A DNA stretch of 64,000 bases from Actinocrispum wychmicini (GTDB lineage Bacteria > Actinomycetota > Actinomycetes > Mycobacteriales > Pseudonocardiaceae): the NCBI RefSeq assembly GCF_004345645.1, contig NZ_SLWS01000013.1:1-64000 (forward strand), in the 5' to 3' direction. How positions within the stretch are numbered: position 1 is the stretch's first letter; every line of letters begins with the position of its first letter. Both the position numbers and the translations under genes were made by a program. Below, piece by piece: positions 43,371 through 51,945 of the stretch. Below the pieces are notes generated by a model. That model was not told the DNA's origin. It did no database searches and saw only the letters and a program-made list of their open reading frames with translations.

Positions 43371-43771
43371 GCCTTGAGATGACAGACCAGTTGAAGCGTC
43401 ACCTGTCCGACACGGTCGCCTGGCTGACCACGACCAGCCCGACCGGCCGCCCATCGCCCCGACCGGTGTGGTTCGTCCTCGACGGCGAGGACTTCCTGGT
43501 GTTCAGCGAAGCCGGCAAGGCCAAGCTCAAGCACATCGAGACCAACCCGCGCGTGGCGCTGCACTTCAACTCCGCTCCCGACGGACAGGACGTCCTGGTC
43601 ATCTCCGGCCGCGCCGAGCAGACGGACAGCGCGCTCGTCCCGTCCACCGCACCCGGCTACCTGGACAAGTACGAACGGCACTACGCCCGAATCGGCTTCG
43701 ACCGGGACCGCTTCGACCGCTCCTACTCGGTCGGCATCCGGATCACACCGGTCCGAAGCTGGGGGTTCTGA
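43367..43771 (+). CDS. PPOX-class F420-dependent oxidoreductase, Rv3369-like
   Basis: 134 residues with the split beta-barrel pattern TTTSPTGRPSPRPVWFVLDG, FLVFSEAGKAKLKHIETNPRVALHF and GQDVLVISGRAE, as in TIGR03667/Rv3369. These enzymes bind F420 or flavin and reduce small molecules. The GTG at 43367 overlaps the WYL stop as GTGA; the ATG at 43379 is an alternative start. Coupled to the WYL regulator. Confidence 0.88.
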   Translation: MSLEMTDQLKRHLSDTVAWLTTTSPTGRPSPRPVWFVLDGEDFLVFSEAGKAKLKHIETNPRVALHFNSAPDGQDVLVISGRAEQTDSALVPSTAPGYLDKYERHYARIGFDRDRFDRSYSVGIRITPVRSWGF

Positions 43772-43823
43772 ACCGCACGAGCGTTCAATACGCGCGCGGG
43801 CCGGCCGTCGCAGGATGCCGGCC

Positions 43824-44744
43824 ATGCGTACGTACCTGATGCTTGTGCTGGTCATGGCGTTCTGGGGGAGCGCGTTCGCGTCGTCGAAGATCGCGGTGCA
43901 GGCGATCCCGCACGAGGTCGCCGCGTCGCTGCGGTTCGCCATCGGGGCCGTGATCCTGCTCGTCATGCACACCGTGCTCAGCCGCCACCGGGTGTCCCGG
44001 CGGGACCTGGGGAAAGTCGCCGGCCTCGGGATGCTCGGCGTGTTCGGCTACAACATGTTCTTCTTCTTCGCGCTGTCGCTCGCGCCTTCGTCGGACGGCA
44101 GCGTGATCGTCCCGGTGCTGACGCCGGTGATCACGGTCGCGGTCACCGCGGTGACCGGCCGACAGCGGCTGTCGACCCGGGTGATGCTCGGACTGGCGAC
44201 CGCCGTTGCCGGCGCGGTGGTGTTCTTCGCCGGCATCCCGGCGGGCGGGTCCGGCCGGCTCGTCGGCGACCTGCTGTTCCTGGGGGCGGCGGGATGCTGG
44301 GTGGCGTACACGATCTGCGGCGCGCCGCTGCTGAAACGACTGCCGGCGTTCACCGTGACCACGTTCGCGTCCACCGCCGGCGCCATCGCCCTGGCGCTGG
44401 TCGCGATCCCGTCGTTCGGCGACGTCCACTGGGCCGGGCTGACCGCCGGGTTCTGGGTGAACCAGCTCTACCTGGCGGCGTTGCCGACTGCGCTCGCGTA
44501 TGTCATGTACTACGCCGCGATCCGCGAGGTCGGGCCGGCGACCGCCGCGTCCGCCATGTTCCTGGTGCCCGTGTTCGGTCTGGCCTGCTCGTGGCTGCTG
44601 GTGGACGAGTCGATCACGCCGGTCCAGGCCGTCGGTTCGGCGTGCATGCTCCTCGGCGCGTGGCTCGCGACGGTACGGCGAACAACGGTTCGGGCGGGCT
44701 GGGAGGAGGCCGCGCTTCCCCCTCCCAGCAGTCAGTACACCTAG
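43824..44744 (+). CDS. EamA family transporter
   Basis: 306 residues with ten hydrophobic helices in two EamA halves: LMAFWGSAFASSKIAVQAIPH opens the first and AAGCWVAYTICGAPLLKRL the second; PVFGLACSWLLVDESITP is the closing block. Such DMT-superfamily proteins export amino acids or other metabolites. The ATG at 43824 has AGGA 8 bases before it. It converges on the chaplin-like gene, sharing CTAG. Confidence 0.9.
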   Translation: MRTYLMLVLVMAFWGSAFASSKIAVQAIPHEVAASLRFAIGAVILLVMHTVLSRHRVSRRDLGKVAGLGMLGVFGYNMFFFFALSLAPSSDGSVIVPVLTPVITVAVTAVTGRQRLSTRVMLGLATAVAGAVVFFAGIPAGGSGRLVGDLLFLGAAGCWVAYTICGAPLLKRLPAFTVTTFASTAGAIALALVAIPSFGDVHWAGLTAGFWVNQLYLAALPTALAYVMYYAAIREVGPATAASAMFLVPVFGLACSWLLVDESITPVQAVGSACMLLGAWLATVRRTTVRAGWEEAALPPPSSQYT

Positions 44745-45025
44745 TGCAGGACGCTGTTGGTGATCAGTTCCTGGAGCGGGTCGCCGGTCGGGGCGTTGGT
44801 GCAGTTGCCCGTCTGCATCCCGTCTGGCGCGGCCGTGAGGCCGCTGACGAAGACCCCACTGCCGCACATCTGCATGGGCAGCACACTGACATTGCTCACC
44901 AGCGGTGCGTCACCGCTGCCGCCGCCGAGCAGATCGTTGTCCTGGCCGGCGAACGCCGGGCCGCCGAGGCAGAGCATCGCGGCCGTGACCACGCCTGTCA
45001 GGACGAATTGCCTTCTGATGGGCAC
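44741..45025 (-). CDS. small secreted chaplin-like protein
   Basis: 94 residues from a GTG with AAAGG upstream. A signal peptide (RRQFVLTGVVTAAMLCLGGPAFA) leaves a mature protein of about 70 residues. The central VSNVSVLPMQMCGSGVFVSGL and GNCTNAP give two Cys 21 positions apart in a hydrophobic, Gly/Val/Ser-rich setting, as in chaplin domains, though the match is loose. Chaplins assemble into amyloid on aerial hyphae. It lies next to the Asn-rich repeat protein, a possible partner. Confidence 0.72.
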   Translation of the reverse strand: MPIRRQFVLTGVVTAAMLCLGGPAFAGQDNDLLGGGSGDAPLVSNVSVLPMQMCGSGVFVSGLTAAPDGMQTGNCTNAPTGDPLQELITNSVLH

Positions 45026-45250
45026 GATGAACCTTTCATGACGAAACACAAGTGAGGTGAACTCTGATTCGGCCGGATCGGGGGAACTCACGATCGGCCT
45101 GCGGAAAAACATTACCCACTCCGGCCGGTCGGCCCCAAATCCCGGCCGGATGTTCACCCGCCTGAGAAAACTGTCAGCACACTGCGTGACAACTGTTCTG
45201 GGGAAATGCGTTCGGGTCCCTGGAGAACAATCACCGGATCGGGTAACAGC

Positions 45251-45285
45251 GCGGGGCCGGAGGGTGGACAACCCTCCGGCCCCGC
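45251..45285 (-). terminator. 15-bp stem-loop after the Asn-rich repeat gene
   Basis: Positions 45251-45265 and 45271-45285 are perfectly complementary (15 bp, GC-rich) around the 5-base loop GGACA. It lies 20 bases beyond the stop of the repeat-protein gene on the minus strand and upstream of the chaplin-like gene. No long T run follows, as is usual for actinobacterial terminators. It suggests separate transcripts for the two secreted proteins. Confidence 0.8.
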
Positions 45286-45305
45286 CCTTCCCGCCGACGT
45301 GCAAG

Positions 45306-46220
45306 TCAGCCGTCGTTGGTCACCACGGTGGTGTTGCCGTTGCCGTTGTTGGCGACTGTGGTCGTGTTGTGATCACTTCCGTTCGTGGCGACCACAGTGG
45401 TCGAGTTCGCCGCGCCGGTGTTGTTCACCGCCGTGTCGTTGTGGTTGCTGGAGTTGTTGCTGACCACAGTCGTGGTCGTGGTCGCGTGGTTGTTGGCGAT
45501 CGACGTGTTGTTGCCGTTGCTGCCCACGTTGCTGACGACCGACGTGGTGTGGTCCGAGTCGTGGTTGGTGATGGTGCTGTGGTTGTTGTCGGAACCGGTG
45601 TTGCTCACGGCCACCGCGTTGTGGTCGGAATCGTAGTTGCCGACGGCGGTGTTGTTGTTGTCCGCGTTGGTGTTGCTGACCGAAACGCCGTTGTGGTTGG
45701 AGTTGTCGTTGCCGACGCCGGTGTTGTTGCTGTTGGCATGGGTGTTGGTCACCGCGGTGCCGTTGTGGTGGGAGTCGTGGTTGCCGACGCCGGTGTTGTT
45801 GTTGTCGGCGTGCGTGTTGGTCACCGCGGTGCCGTTGAAGTCGGAGTGGTCGTTGCCGACGGCGGTGTTGTTGTTGTCCGCGTGGTGATTGGCGACGTCA
45901 GTGGAGTTGGCGTTGGCGTGGTGGTTGCCGACCGCGGTGTTGTTGTGGTTGGCGTGGTGGTTGCCGACCGAGGTGAGGTTCGCGTCCGAGGCCTTGTTCC
46001 ACACGCCCGTGTTGTTGTGGTCCGCGAGCGCGTTGACGATCTTGGTCGCGTTGTCGCTGGCGAGCAGGTTCGAGACCGTGGTGTGGTTGGCGTCGCCCAG
46101 ATTGCTGACTGAGACGTCGTTGTGCCCTGGAGTCTCCGCGGCCTGCGCCACCCCCGTGATGAAGGGCATCGCCAACGCGCCAATCAGAACAGCCCGTGCC
46201 GCCCATCGGTTGAAGATCAC
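45306..46220 (-). CDS. secreted Asn/His/Thr-rich 12-residue repeat protein
   Basis: 304 residues from a GTG with AAGGAG 8 bases upstream. A signal peptide (RAVLIGALAMPFITGVAQA) is followed by about 20 head-to-tail units of 12 residues, typically N-T-A-V-G-N-x-H-A-D-N-N. Val/Ile every second residue (TxVxN) alternates with Asn, His, Ser and Asp. From about residue 60 on there is no Lys, Arg, Glu, Cys, Trp, Pro, Met or Gln. Regular spacing suggests a beta-solenoid or amyloid cross-beta fibre, similar in idea to curli or rodlins but not matching either. His/Asp-rich faces could bind metal. Likely cell-surface; function not known. Confidence 0.85.
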   Translation of the reverse strand: MIFNRWAARAVLIGALAMPFITGVAQAAETPGHNDVSVSNLGDANHTTVSNLLASDNATKIVNALADHNNTGVWNKASDANLTSVGNHHANHNNTAVGNHHANANSTDVANHHADNNNTAVGNDHSDFNGTAVTNTHADNNNTGVGNHDSHHNGTAVTNTHANSNNTGVGNDNSNHNGVSVSNTNADNNNTAVGNYDSDHNAVAVSNTGSDNNHSTITNHDSDHTTSVVSNVGSNGNNTSIANNHATTTTTVVSNNSSNHNDTAVNNTGAANSTTVVATNGSDHNTTTVANNGNGNTTVVTNDG

Positions 46221-46597
46221 CGAATTGCTCCTTGTCCTCGGTTCAGCGAGTCGTGTCCGGCTCGCCGGTGGCGCATCCATCGCCCCGCGCCAGAACAAAA
46301 CGTAGCCGCCGAACCGCATCCCGGTCGGGTGGTTCAGTACACCCAGAGGTGGGGTCAAGATAACCGCAGTTCATGTCATTTCCGGTCATTTCCCGAGCGG
46401 CGCTGAGTCAGGGTGCCCCCGTACCGCGACCCGACCGGGGACGCGTTCGGCCCAATGCGTCCGCACGGTCCGTGACATGGTGAACACGCGATATGTCAAT
46501 AAGGGGAATTGTGGCGCCGAAGTGCGGAAAGTTCGGTGATCGACGACATTGACGATACCAGAAATGGATCAAGGAACTGTGCCGGTCAATCGGCGGG
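46221..46597. other. 377-base gap holding the repeat-protein upstream region
   Basis: No gene is supported here. The ribosome-binding site of the repeat-protein gene lies at its left end. Two copies of GTCATTTCC (46375-46383 and 46385-46393) stand 10 bp apart about 155 bases upstream of that gene and may bind a regulator. A TTGACC hexamer on the minus strand lies near 46355. The remainder up to the immunity gene stop at 46598 is featureless and more AT-rich than its neighbours. Confidence 0.5.
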
Positions 46598-46837
46598 TCA
46601 GGTCAGGCGGGCCAGCCAGGCTTCGAAGTCCACCGGGCCGTACAGGTAGTCCCGGTCGGTGGTCGGGGCGTCGGCGCCGGTCATGGCCTGCAGCACGTCC
46701 CAAGCTTCGTCGTCGGTGACGCGTTCGTCCTCGCCGTCCAGCATGTACTGCTCCGCCCAGCTGGCGATCTCCGCGCGGTCAGCGCCCGCGAGCAGTGCGC
46801 GCAGTCGCTCGATCAACGTCTCTCGAGTGGGAAACAC
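46598..46837 (-). CDS. small acidic protein, putative toxin immunity protein
   Basis: 79 residues, read from the GTG at 46837, 8 bases after the RHS toxin stop. The sequence is acidic and helical (LIERLRALLAGADRAEIASW, DEAWDVLQAMTGAD, VDFEAWLARLT). Immunity proteins of polymorphic toxins are normally small, acidic and encoded directly after the toxin, which fits. I do not recognise the Imm family. The longer frame upstream is antisense-like and overlaps the toxin. Confidence 0.75.
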   Translation of the reverse strand: MFPTRETLIERLRALLAGADRAEIASWAEQYMLDGEDERVTDDEAWDVLQAMTGADAPTTDRDYLYGPVDFEAWLARLT

Positions 46838-46845
46838 GTACCGTC

Positions 46846-49800
46846 CTATCGCCGTGCCGGGATGAACCCGTCCTGACCTGGGCGGGCGTTGACCCGGCCG
46901 CGGTCGTTGCCGAGGTAGTTGCCGTCGGCGTCGAAATGGTAGTGGACCTTCCGGCCGCCGGTGATCGACTCCTGCGGACGGACGATCCGGACGTTGCCGT
47001 CGTGGTCCACGGTCTCCTGCCACGTCCGTTTCTCGCCGGTGGCCGGATCCCATTCGCGGACGACCCGACGGCCGGCCATCTCGCCCGGGGTGCGCGCCGG
47101 GTCGACGTTGCCGTAGTAGCGGATCCGGCCATCCGGCATCTCCCGATATCCGGCCTTGCCGTACTTCTCCGCCTGCCGAAGGTGGTCGTTGAGCTTGGCC
47201 CCGTTGGCGGCGTTCGCGGCGTCCTCGCACGGTGTCAACCCGTGCGGGTCCGTCAAGTCGGTCGGGTTGGCGACGTAGGCGTGCGGGTTGTCGCCACCGT
47301 CGTACCCCATCGGGTCGGGGCTGGTGTACTGGCCGATCTCCGGGTCGTAGTACCGGTGCCGGTTGTAGTCCCAGCCGGTTTCCTCGTCGTGGTACTGGCC
47401 GGCGAACCGCAGCGGGCACACGACCGAGCCCTGCGTGTTCGACCGACCCCACAGCGTGGCCCGCCGGCGCCACACCAGGTCGCCGTCCGGCTCGACCAGT
47501 TCCGTCGGGGTACCGATCTGGTCGGCGATGATGGCGTAGAACCGGGCGTCGATCTCGTCCTGCGGCGCGGACACGACCTGGGCGATCGGCGTGAACGTCC
47601 CCGGCTGGTACTCCCAGGTGGTGGCGCCGGTCGCGTCGACCTGCTCGACGAGATGCGTTCCGTCCCAGAAGAACTCGGTGCGCAGCACACCGGTCGAGGT
47701 GCGGCCCTCCTTGGCGACCCGACGGCCCAGCGGGTCGTAGCGGTAGTGCCAGGTGACGCCGTCGGGCGTGGTGGCCGAGGTGAGCCGGTCCTCCGCGTCC
47801 CAGGTGTAGCGCCAGATCCGGTTCTGCCCGGACAGCGTGCGAACGTTCCGCTGAACCACGCGGCCCTGTGCGTCATGGGCGTAGACCGTGCGCCCGATCG
47901 TCCGCAGCATGGTTCCCTGGTAGACCCGCGACGGCTCGGCGATGTTGCCGGCGAGGTCGTAGCCGTACCGCTCGACGCCGTCCGGCCGGTGCAGGGCGGT
48001 CACCCGGCCCAGCCGGTCCAGGTCGAACCGCTGGGCGCCGGTGAACTGGTCCTCGACGGCCGCGAGATAGCCCCCAGAGCGGTAGTGGTAGGCGCGGCCG
48101 GCGATCGGACCATTCAGCCCGGCGACCACCTGCGAGGTCAGCCGGCCGACGGAATCCCATGCCTGGCTCAGCGAAACCGCGCCAAGGCCACGCCGAACCT
48201 GCCGGCCGAGCTCGTCGTGGACGAACTGGACGGTCTGGTTCGCGGTACGCAGCGCGGTCGGGCTGCCCACCGGGTCGTAGTCCCACGCCGATGTGACCCC
48301 GTGCGGGGTGTCCCGCCGCACTCGCTGCCCTGCCAGGTCGAACTCGGACCGGACGGTGCGTCCGTTGACGGTCTCCGCCACAACGCGGCCGACCGCGTCG
48401 CGCTCATAGGCCAGCGTGACGTCCGGGGCGGTGGCGGTCATCAGCCGGCCGGCCGGGTCGTAGGTGAACCTGGTGACCTGGCCGCCGACGTGCTTCTCCA
48501 CGACATTGCCCAGAACATCGCGGACGAACGTGACACTTTCGCCCAGATTGTTGGTTCGCTCGGTCAGGCGGCCGGCCGAGTCGTACCCATAGGACGTCGT
48601 GCGCTGGTTGAAGTCCGTCTCGCGCAAGAGATTCCCGGCGCCGTCGTACTCGTGACGCCATTCGAGACCGGCCGGGTTGGTGATCCGGATGACGCGAAGT
48701 TCGCTGTCGTAGGTGTACGTGGTGCGCGTGCCGTCCGGGGCGATCCGGGCGCCTGGCAGGTCGAAATGCGTGATCTCGGTGCGCGTGACCTCGCCCGCCG
48801 CGTCGACGTACTCGACCTCGTTGCTCTCGCCGTCGTAACGCCATCGTTCGGTTTGGCCGTCTGGCAGCGTGCGGAACAACGGCCGGCCCTCCACGGTCCA
48901 GCCGTACCGCGTTACACCGCCGAGCGGATCCACGGTGGCCAGCAGACGGCCGAACATGTCCCGCTCGTGCCGGGTGACCGCGCCGAGGGCGTCCCGAACC
49001 TCGGTGACCAGGCCCGCCGCGTCCGTCTGGACGTGGGTCGTGCCGCCCAGCGGGTCGGTGACCGTGCGCAGGTGGCCGTTTTCATAGGTGTAACGGGTGA
49101 CAGCCCCAACCGGGTCGATCTCCGCGGTCAGGTTCCCGTGCTCGTCGTACTCGCACACCGACCTGGCGCCATCGGCGGCGGTGACCGAAGTGGGCGCACC
49201 GAACTCGTTGTACTGGGCGCTGATCACGGCGCCGTCCGGGCGCGTGACCCCGACCAGGTTGCCCACGTCGTCGTAGGTGTACCGAGTCACGGCGCCGAGC
49301 GGGTCGGTGGCGGCCAGCAGACGGTCGTACGCGTCCCAGTCGCGGGTGATCGTCGCCCCGAGCGCGTTGGTCTCCCTGACCACCTGGCCGAGTTCGTTCA
49401 TCTGATAGGTGGTGGTGTTGCCCAGCGTGTCGGTGTGCGTGGTGGTCCGGGTGGCGGTGTCGTAGGTCAGCGAGCCGTTCAGGGCGCCGCCGGAGCCGAT
49501 GGTCGACGTCGCCCGGCCGGCGGAGTCGTACACATACCGGTACCACTGGCCGTTGCGGTCGGTCCACGAGGTGAGCCGGCCGTCACCGTCGTAGGTGAAC
49601 CGCTGCGCCACACCTGAGGAGTTCGTTGCCTCGGCAAGGTTTCCGGCGTCGTCATAGCCGTAGTGCATGACCGTCACCGAGTCGCCACCGGAGACCACTC
49701 GCAGCGCCGTGACTCGACCGTCCATTGTGTCCAGTGCGACCCGGTGGCCGCCGGAGTGGACCAGTTCGGCGGGCAGGCCGTCGGGTGTGTGCGCGATGGA

Positions 49801-51099
49801 GATCGTGGCGCCGTTCCGGTGTCGGATCGCGGTCACCGGTTGAACCGCGCCAGACTCCCACGCCGCACCGACCGCCGAGAACTCCAGTACCGTGCCGTCC
49901 TGCGGATACCGGACCGAGTAGCCGGACGCGCCGCGGCGCAACGGCACCCGGGGCCCGAACTCGGGCAGCACCTCCTCGTCGCCGGTCGGCCGCGGGTAGC
50001 GCAGCCGCCTGCCGTCGCTGGTGGCGAAGAGGATCGTGTCAGCGCTCACCTCTAGCCGCTGATCCAGCGTGGACGCCCAGGACGGCCCGAACAGCCGGCC
50101 CGTGCGGTAGTTGGACATGTGGTGCCGGCTGACCGTCAACGGCAGTACGCCGGGCAGCACAAGGTCTTCCTCGGACAGCACGACCTCGCCGGTGGTCACG
50201 TCGATCGGGTCGTCCTTGCAGAACGGCCGGTCGGCGGACTGGGACGTGGTGCGTGGGTCGCTCACGTCGTGCGGTTCGGTCGGCGAACGCGGCTCACCTT
50301 TGGGGCGAGGTGTCTCGTGCGGGGTGGCGGTGTGCGGTTCGCCGGAGCGGCGCAGGCCCTTGAGCTTCTCGGCGATCTTGGCGAACAGGCCTTTGAGCTT
50401 CTCCAGCAGCGGGGTGACCTTCTTGATCGCGTTGGTCACCTTGGCGATCAGCTTGGACACCTTGGCCATCGCGTTCGACACGGCCGTGGTGACCTGCCCG
50501 ATCACCACCGGCGTGGCCAGGCCCAGGCTGAACGCCTCCTCCGCCACCCATTCGATGGCGTCGCCGACCAGGCGGGCGATGATGTCGCGGACCGTGGTGC
50601 GCACGGCGGCGACCAGTCCGCCCATGATCGTGGTGCCGGTGGACAGCCCGCTCGCGACCGACGACGCCGAGGCCAGCGCGTCGGAGACCTCGGTGGTGGT
50701 GTTGCGGTACGCCTCCGCGCCGGCGCCCTGCCAGTCGGCCAGGTCGTTGCCGACCATGGTCTCGTGGTCGGCCTTGATCCGGTCGAGTTCCTTGGCGACG
50801 TTGTCCCAGGTCTGCCCGTAGGACTCGATCACCTCGGGCTTGCCGGCCAGCCAGTCCAACGCCTGGCGCAGCGGCTCGAAGTGCTCCATCAGCCAGCCGA
50901 TGCCCGCACCGAACAACGCGCCGAACGGGTTGGCGACGGTGTCGGCGATGTCCGCGGCGGTGGCCACCGCGCCGAGCCCGCCCTCGATCCAGTTGCCGGA
51001 CGAAAGTCCCTCGTAGCAGGAGACCGCGTCCTCAGCGAGGGGAATGCCGGAGTACCCGCGGGTCGTGTCCTGGGGCGCGGCCACCAACGGGTTGTTCAT
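46846..51099 (-). CDS. RHS-repeat polymorphic toxin, type VII-type N-terminus
   Basis: 1417 residues. The N-terminal 220 residues are helical with a WxG-type motif (DWQGAGAEAY) as in proteins exported by type VII/ESX systems. A basic stretch near 240-290 precedes a DUF6531 start (DDPIDVTTGEVVLSEEDLVLP). About 30 YD/RHS repeats follow, ending in the conserved core RYYDPEIGQYTSPDPMG. The last 129 residues form the toxin: YYGNVDPARTPGEMAGRRVV, RTWQETVDHDGNVRIVRP and KVHYHFDADGNYLG. I read this as the Ntox24 nuclease type, with moderate certainty. ATGA overlap links it to the EspC-like gene. Confidence 0.92.
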   Translation of the reverse strand: MNNPLVAAPQDTTRGYSGIPLAEDAVSCYEGLSSGNWIEGGLGAVATAADIADTVANPFGALFGAGIGWLMEHFEPLRQALDWLAGKPEVIESYGQTWDNVAKELDRIKADHETMVGNDLADWQGAGAEAYRNTTTEVSDALASASSVASGLSTGTTIMGGLVAAVRTTVRDIIARLVGDAIEWVAEEAFSLGLATPVVIGQVTTAVSNAMAKVSKLIAKVTNAIKKVTPLLEKLKGLFAKIAEKLKGLRRSGEPHTATPHETPRPKGEPRSPTEPHDVSDPRTTSQSADRPFCKDDPIDVTTGEVVLSEEDLVLPGVLPLTVSRHHMSNYRTGRLFGPSWASTLDQRLEVSADTILFATSDGRRLRYPRPTGDEEVLPEFGPRVPLRRGASGYSVRYPQDGTVLEFSAVGAAWESGAVQPVTAIRHRNGATISIAHTPDGLPAELVHSGGHRVALDTMDGRVTALRVVSGGDSVTVMHYGYDDAGNLAEATNSSGVAQRFTYDGDGRLTSWTDRNGQWYRYVYDSAGRATSTIGSGGALNGSLTYDTATRTTTHTDTLGNTTTYQMNELGQVVRETNALGATITRDWDAYDRLLAATDPLGAVTRYTYDDVGNLVGVTRPDGAVISAQYNEFGAPTSVTAADGARSVCEYDEHGNLTAEIDPVGAVTRYTYENGHLRTVTDPLGGTTHVQTDAAGLVTEVRDALGAVTRHERDMFGRLLATVDPLGGVTRYGWTVEGRPLFRTLPDGQTERWRYDGESNEVEYVDAAGEVTRTEITHFDLPGARIAPDGTRTTYTYDSELRVIRITNPAGLEWRHEYDGAGNLLRETDFNQRTTSYGYDSAGRLTERTNNLGESVTFVRDVLGNVVEKHVGGQVTRFTYDPAGRLMTATAPDVTLAYERDAVGRVVAETVNGRTVRSEFDLAGQRVRRDTPHGVTSAWDYDPVGSPTALRTANQTVQFVHDELGRQVRRGLGAVSLSQAWDSVGRLTSQVVAGLNGPIAGRAYHYRSGGYLAAVEDQFTGAQRFDLDRLGRVTALHRPDGVERYGYDLAGNIAEPSRVYQGTMLRTIGRTVYAHDAQGRVVQRNVRTLSGQNRIWRYTWDAEDRLTSATTPDGVTWHYRYDPLGRRVAKEGRTSTGVLRTEFFWDGTHLVEQVDATGATTWEYQPGTFTPIAQVVSAPQDEIDARFYAIIADQIGTPTELVEPDGDLVWRRRATLWGRSNTQGSVVCPLRFAGQYHDEETGWDYNRHRYYDPEIGQYTSPDPMGYDGGDNPHAYVANPTDLTDPHGLTPCEDAANAANGAKLNDHLRQAEKYGKAGYREMPDGRIRYYGNVDPARTPGEMAGRRVVREWDPATGEKRTWQETVDHDGNVRIVRPQESITGGRKVHYHFDADGNYLGNDRGRVNARPGQDGFIPARR

Positions 51100-51413
51100 G
51101 CGGGACCGCCCTTGGCGAACGTGTCCCGGGTGGCCCCTTCGGTGGTGGTGTACGCCTGCGCGGTCTTCTTGAGGCTCTCGATGTGGTTGGTCACGACGTC
51201 CTGCGCGGCGGAGATCATGTCGGAACCGAGCGGCTCGAACGGGTCCAGCATCCACGCGAACGGCTGGCCGAGCACACCGTAGGCGTCGTTGTCCATGCTG
51301 ACCTGCCGCGCGGCCGACAACGCCGTGCCCAGCCGGCCTTCGATGTCACCCAGGTGGCCGGCGTGCGTGGTCAGTTCGTCGACCACCACCTTCATCTCGT
51401 CACCGGTGCTCAC
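51096..51413 (-). CDS. EspC-like (DUF2580) type VII secretion protein
   Basis: 105 residues, mostly helical: VVVDELTTHAGHLGDIEGRL, LSAARQVSMDNDAYGVLG and MISAAQDVVTNHIESLKKTA. The size, the YGVLG turn and helix pairing match the EspC/DUF2580 family exported with ESX substrates. ATGA overlaps join it to both neighbours. It is likely the export partner or chaperone of the RHS toxin. Confidence 0.87.
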   Translation of the reverse strand: MSTGDEMKVVVDELTTHAGHLGDIEGRLGTALSAARQVSMDNDAYGVLGQPFAWMLDPFEPLGSDMISAAQDVVTNHIESLKKTAQAYTTTEGATRDTFAKGGPA

Positions 51414-51871
51414 TTCGCCCCCTTGTCCCGGAACATCCGCATGTCGTCGAAGTAGTCGTCGTCCGCCCCCGGTGTCTTCGGCTTGTCCGGCTCCGGGGAC
51501 GGGAACGACTCTTCGGCTTTGGTGAGCAGATGTGCCACGACACTGTCGCCGGCGAGCCCCGCCTGGCCGGCCACGTCCGCCATCAGCCGGGGAATCCGCG
51601 ACTGCGCCTTCCGTAGCGTCGCCATGATGTCGGCGGACAGTTCGGACATCGGCCGGTCCTTGGCCGACTCCGCCAGCTTGATGTCGGTGGGCAACCCGTT
51701 GGCCCCGACGGTGACGGTGACCGAACCGTCGGCGGAGGACTCGGTGGCGCTCAGTTCGGCGACCCGGTCGGTGACCTCCTTGACCCGCGCCAGCCGTTCG
51801 GCACCCCGGTGCTCCCAGTCGGCGACCATCGACTCGATCGCGGACAGCTCCGCACCAGGGTCCCGATCCAT
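51410..51871 (-). CDS. YbaB/EbfC family protein
   Basis: 153 residues from the ATG at 51871. VKEVTDRVAELSATESSADG, SVTVTVGANGLPTDIKLAE and ELSADIMATLRKAQSRI follow the YbaB pattern of helix, beta hairpin, helix. The acidic C-terminal tail (PDKPKTPGADDDYFDDMRMF) is typical of versions placed in front of EspC/RHS cassettes rather than the housekeeping nucleoid protein by recR. It is first in the toxin operon. Confidence 0.9.
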   Translation of the reverse strand: MDRDPGAELSAIESMVADWEHRGAERLARVKEVTDRVAELSATESSADGSVTVTVGANGLPTDIKLAESAKDRPMSELSADIMATLRKAQSRIPRLMADVAGQAGLAGDSVVAHLLTKAEESFPSPEPDKPKTPGADDDYFDDMRMFRDKGAK

Positions 51872-51945
51872 GTCCACCCCTCTGCCACTGAACATCGTGC
51901 TCGGATGTCAGACGTGGGCGACGGAGGTCCGGTTCCCGGAGGGGT

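Noticed and set aside
46795..49617. 940-residue plus-strand frame
   Set aside because: Antisense of the RHS repeats; periodic repeats keep the opposite strand open but it resembles no protein.
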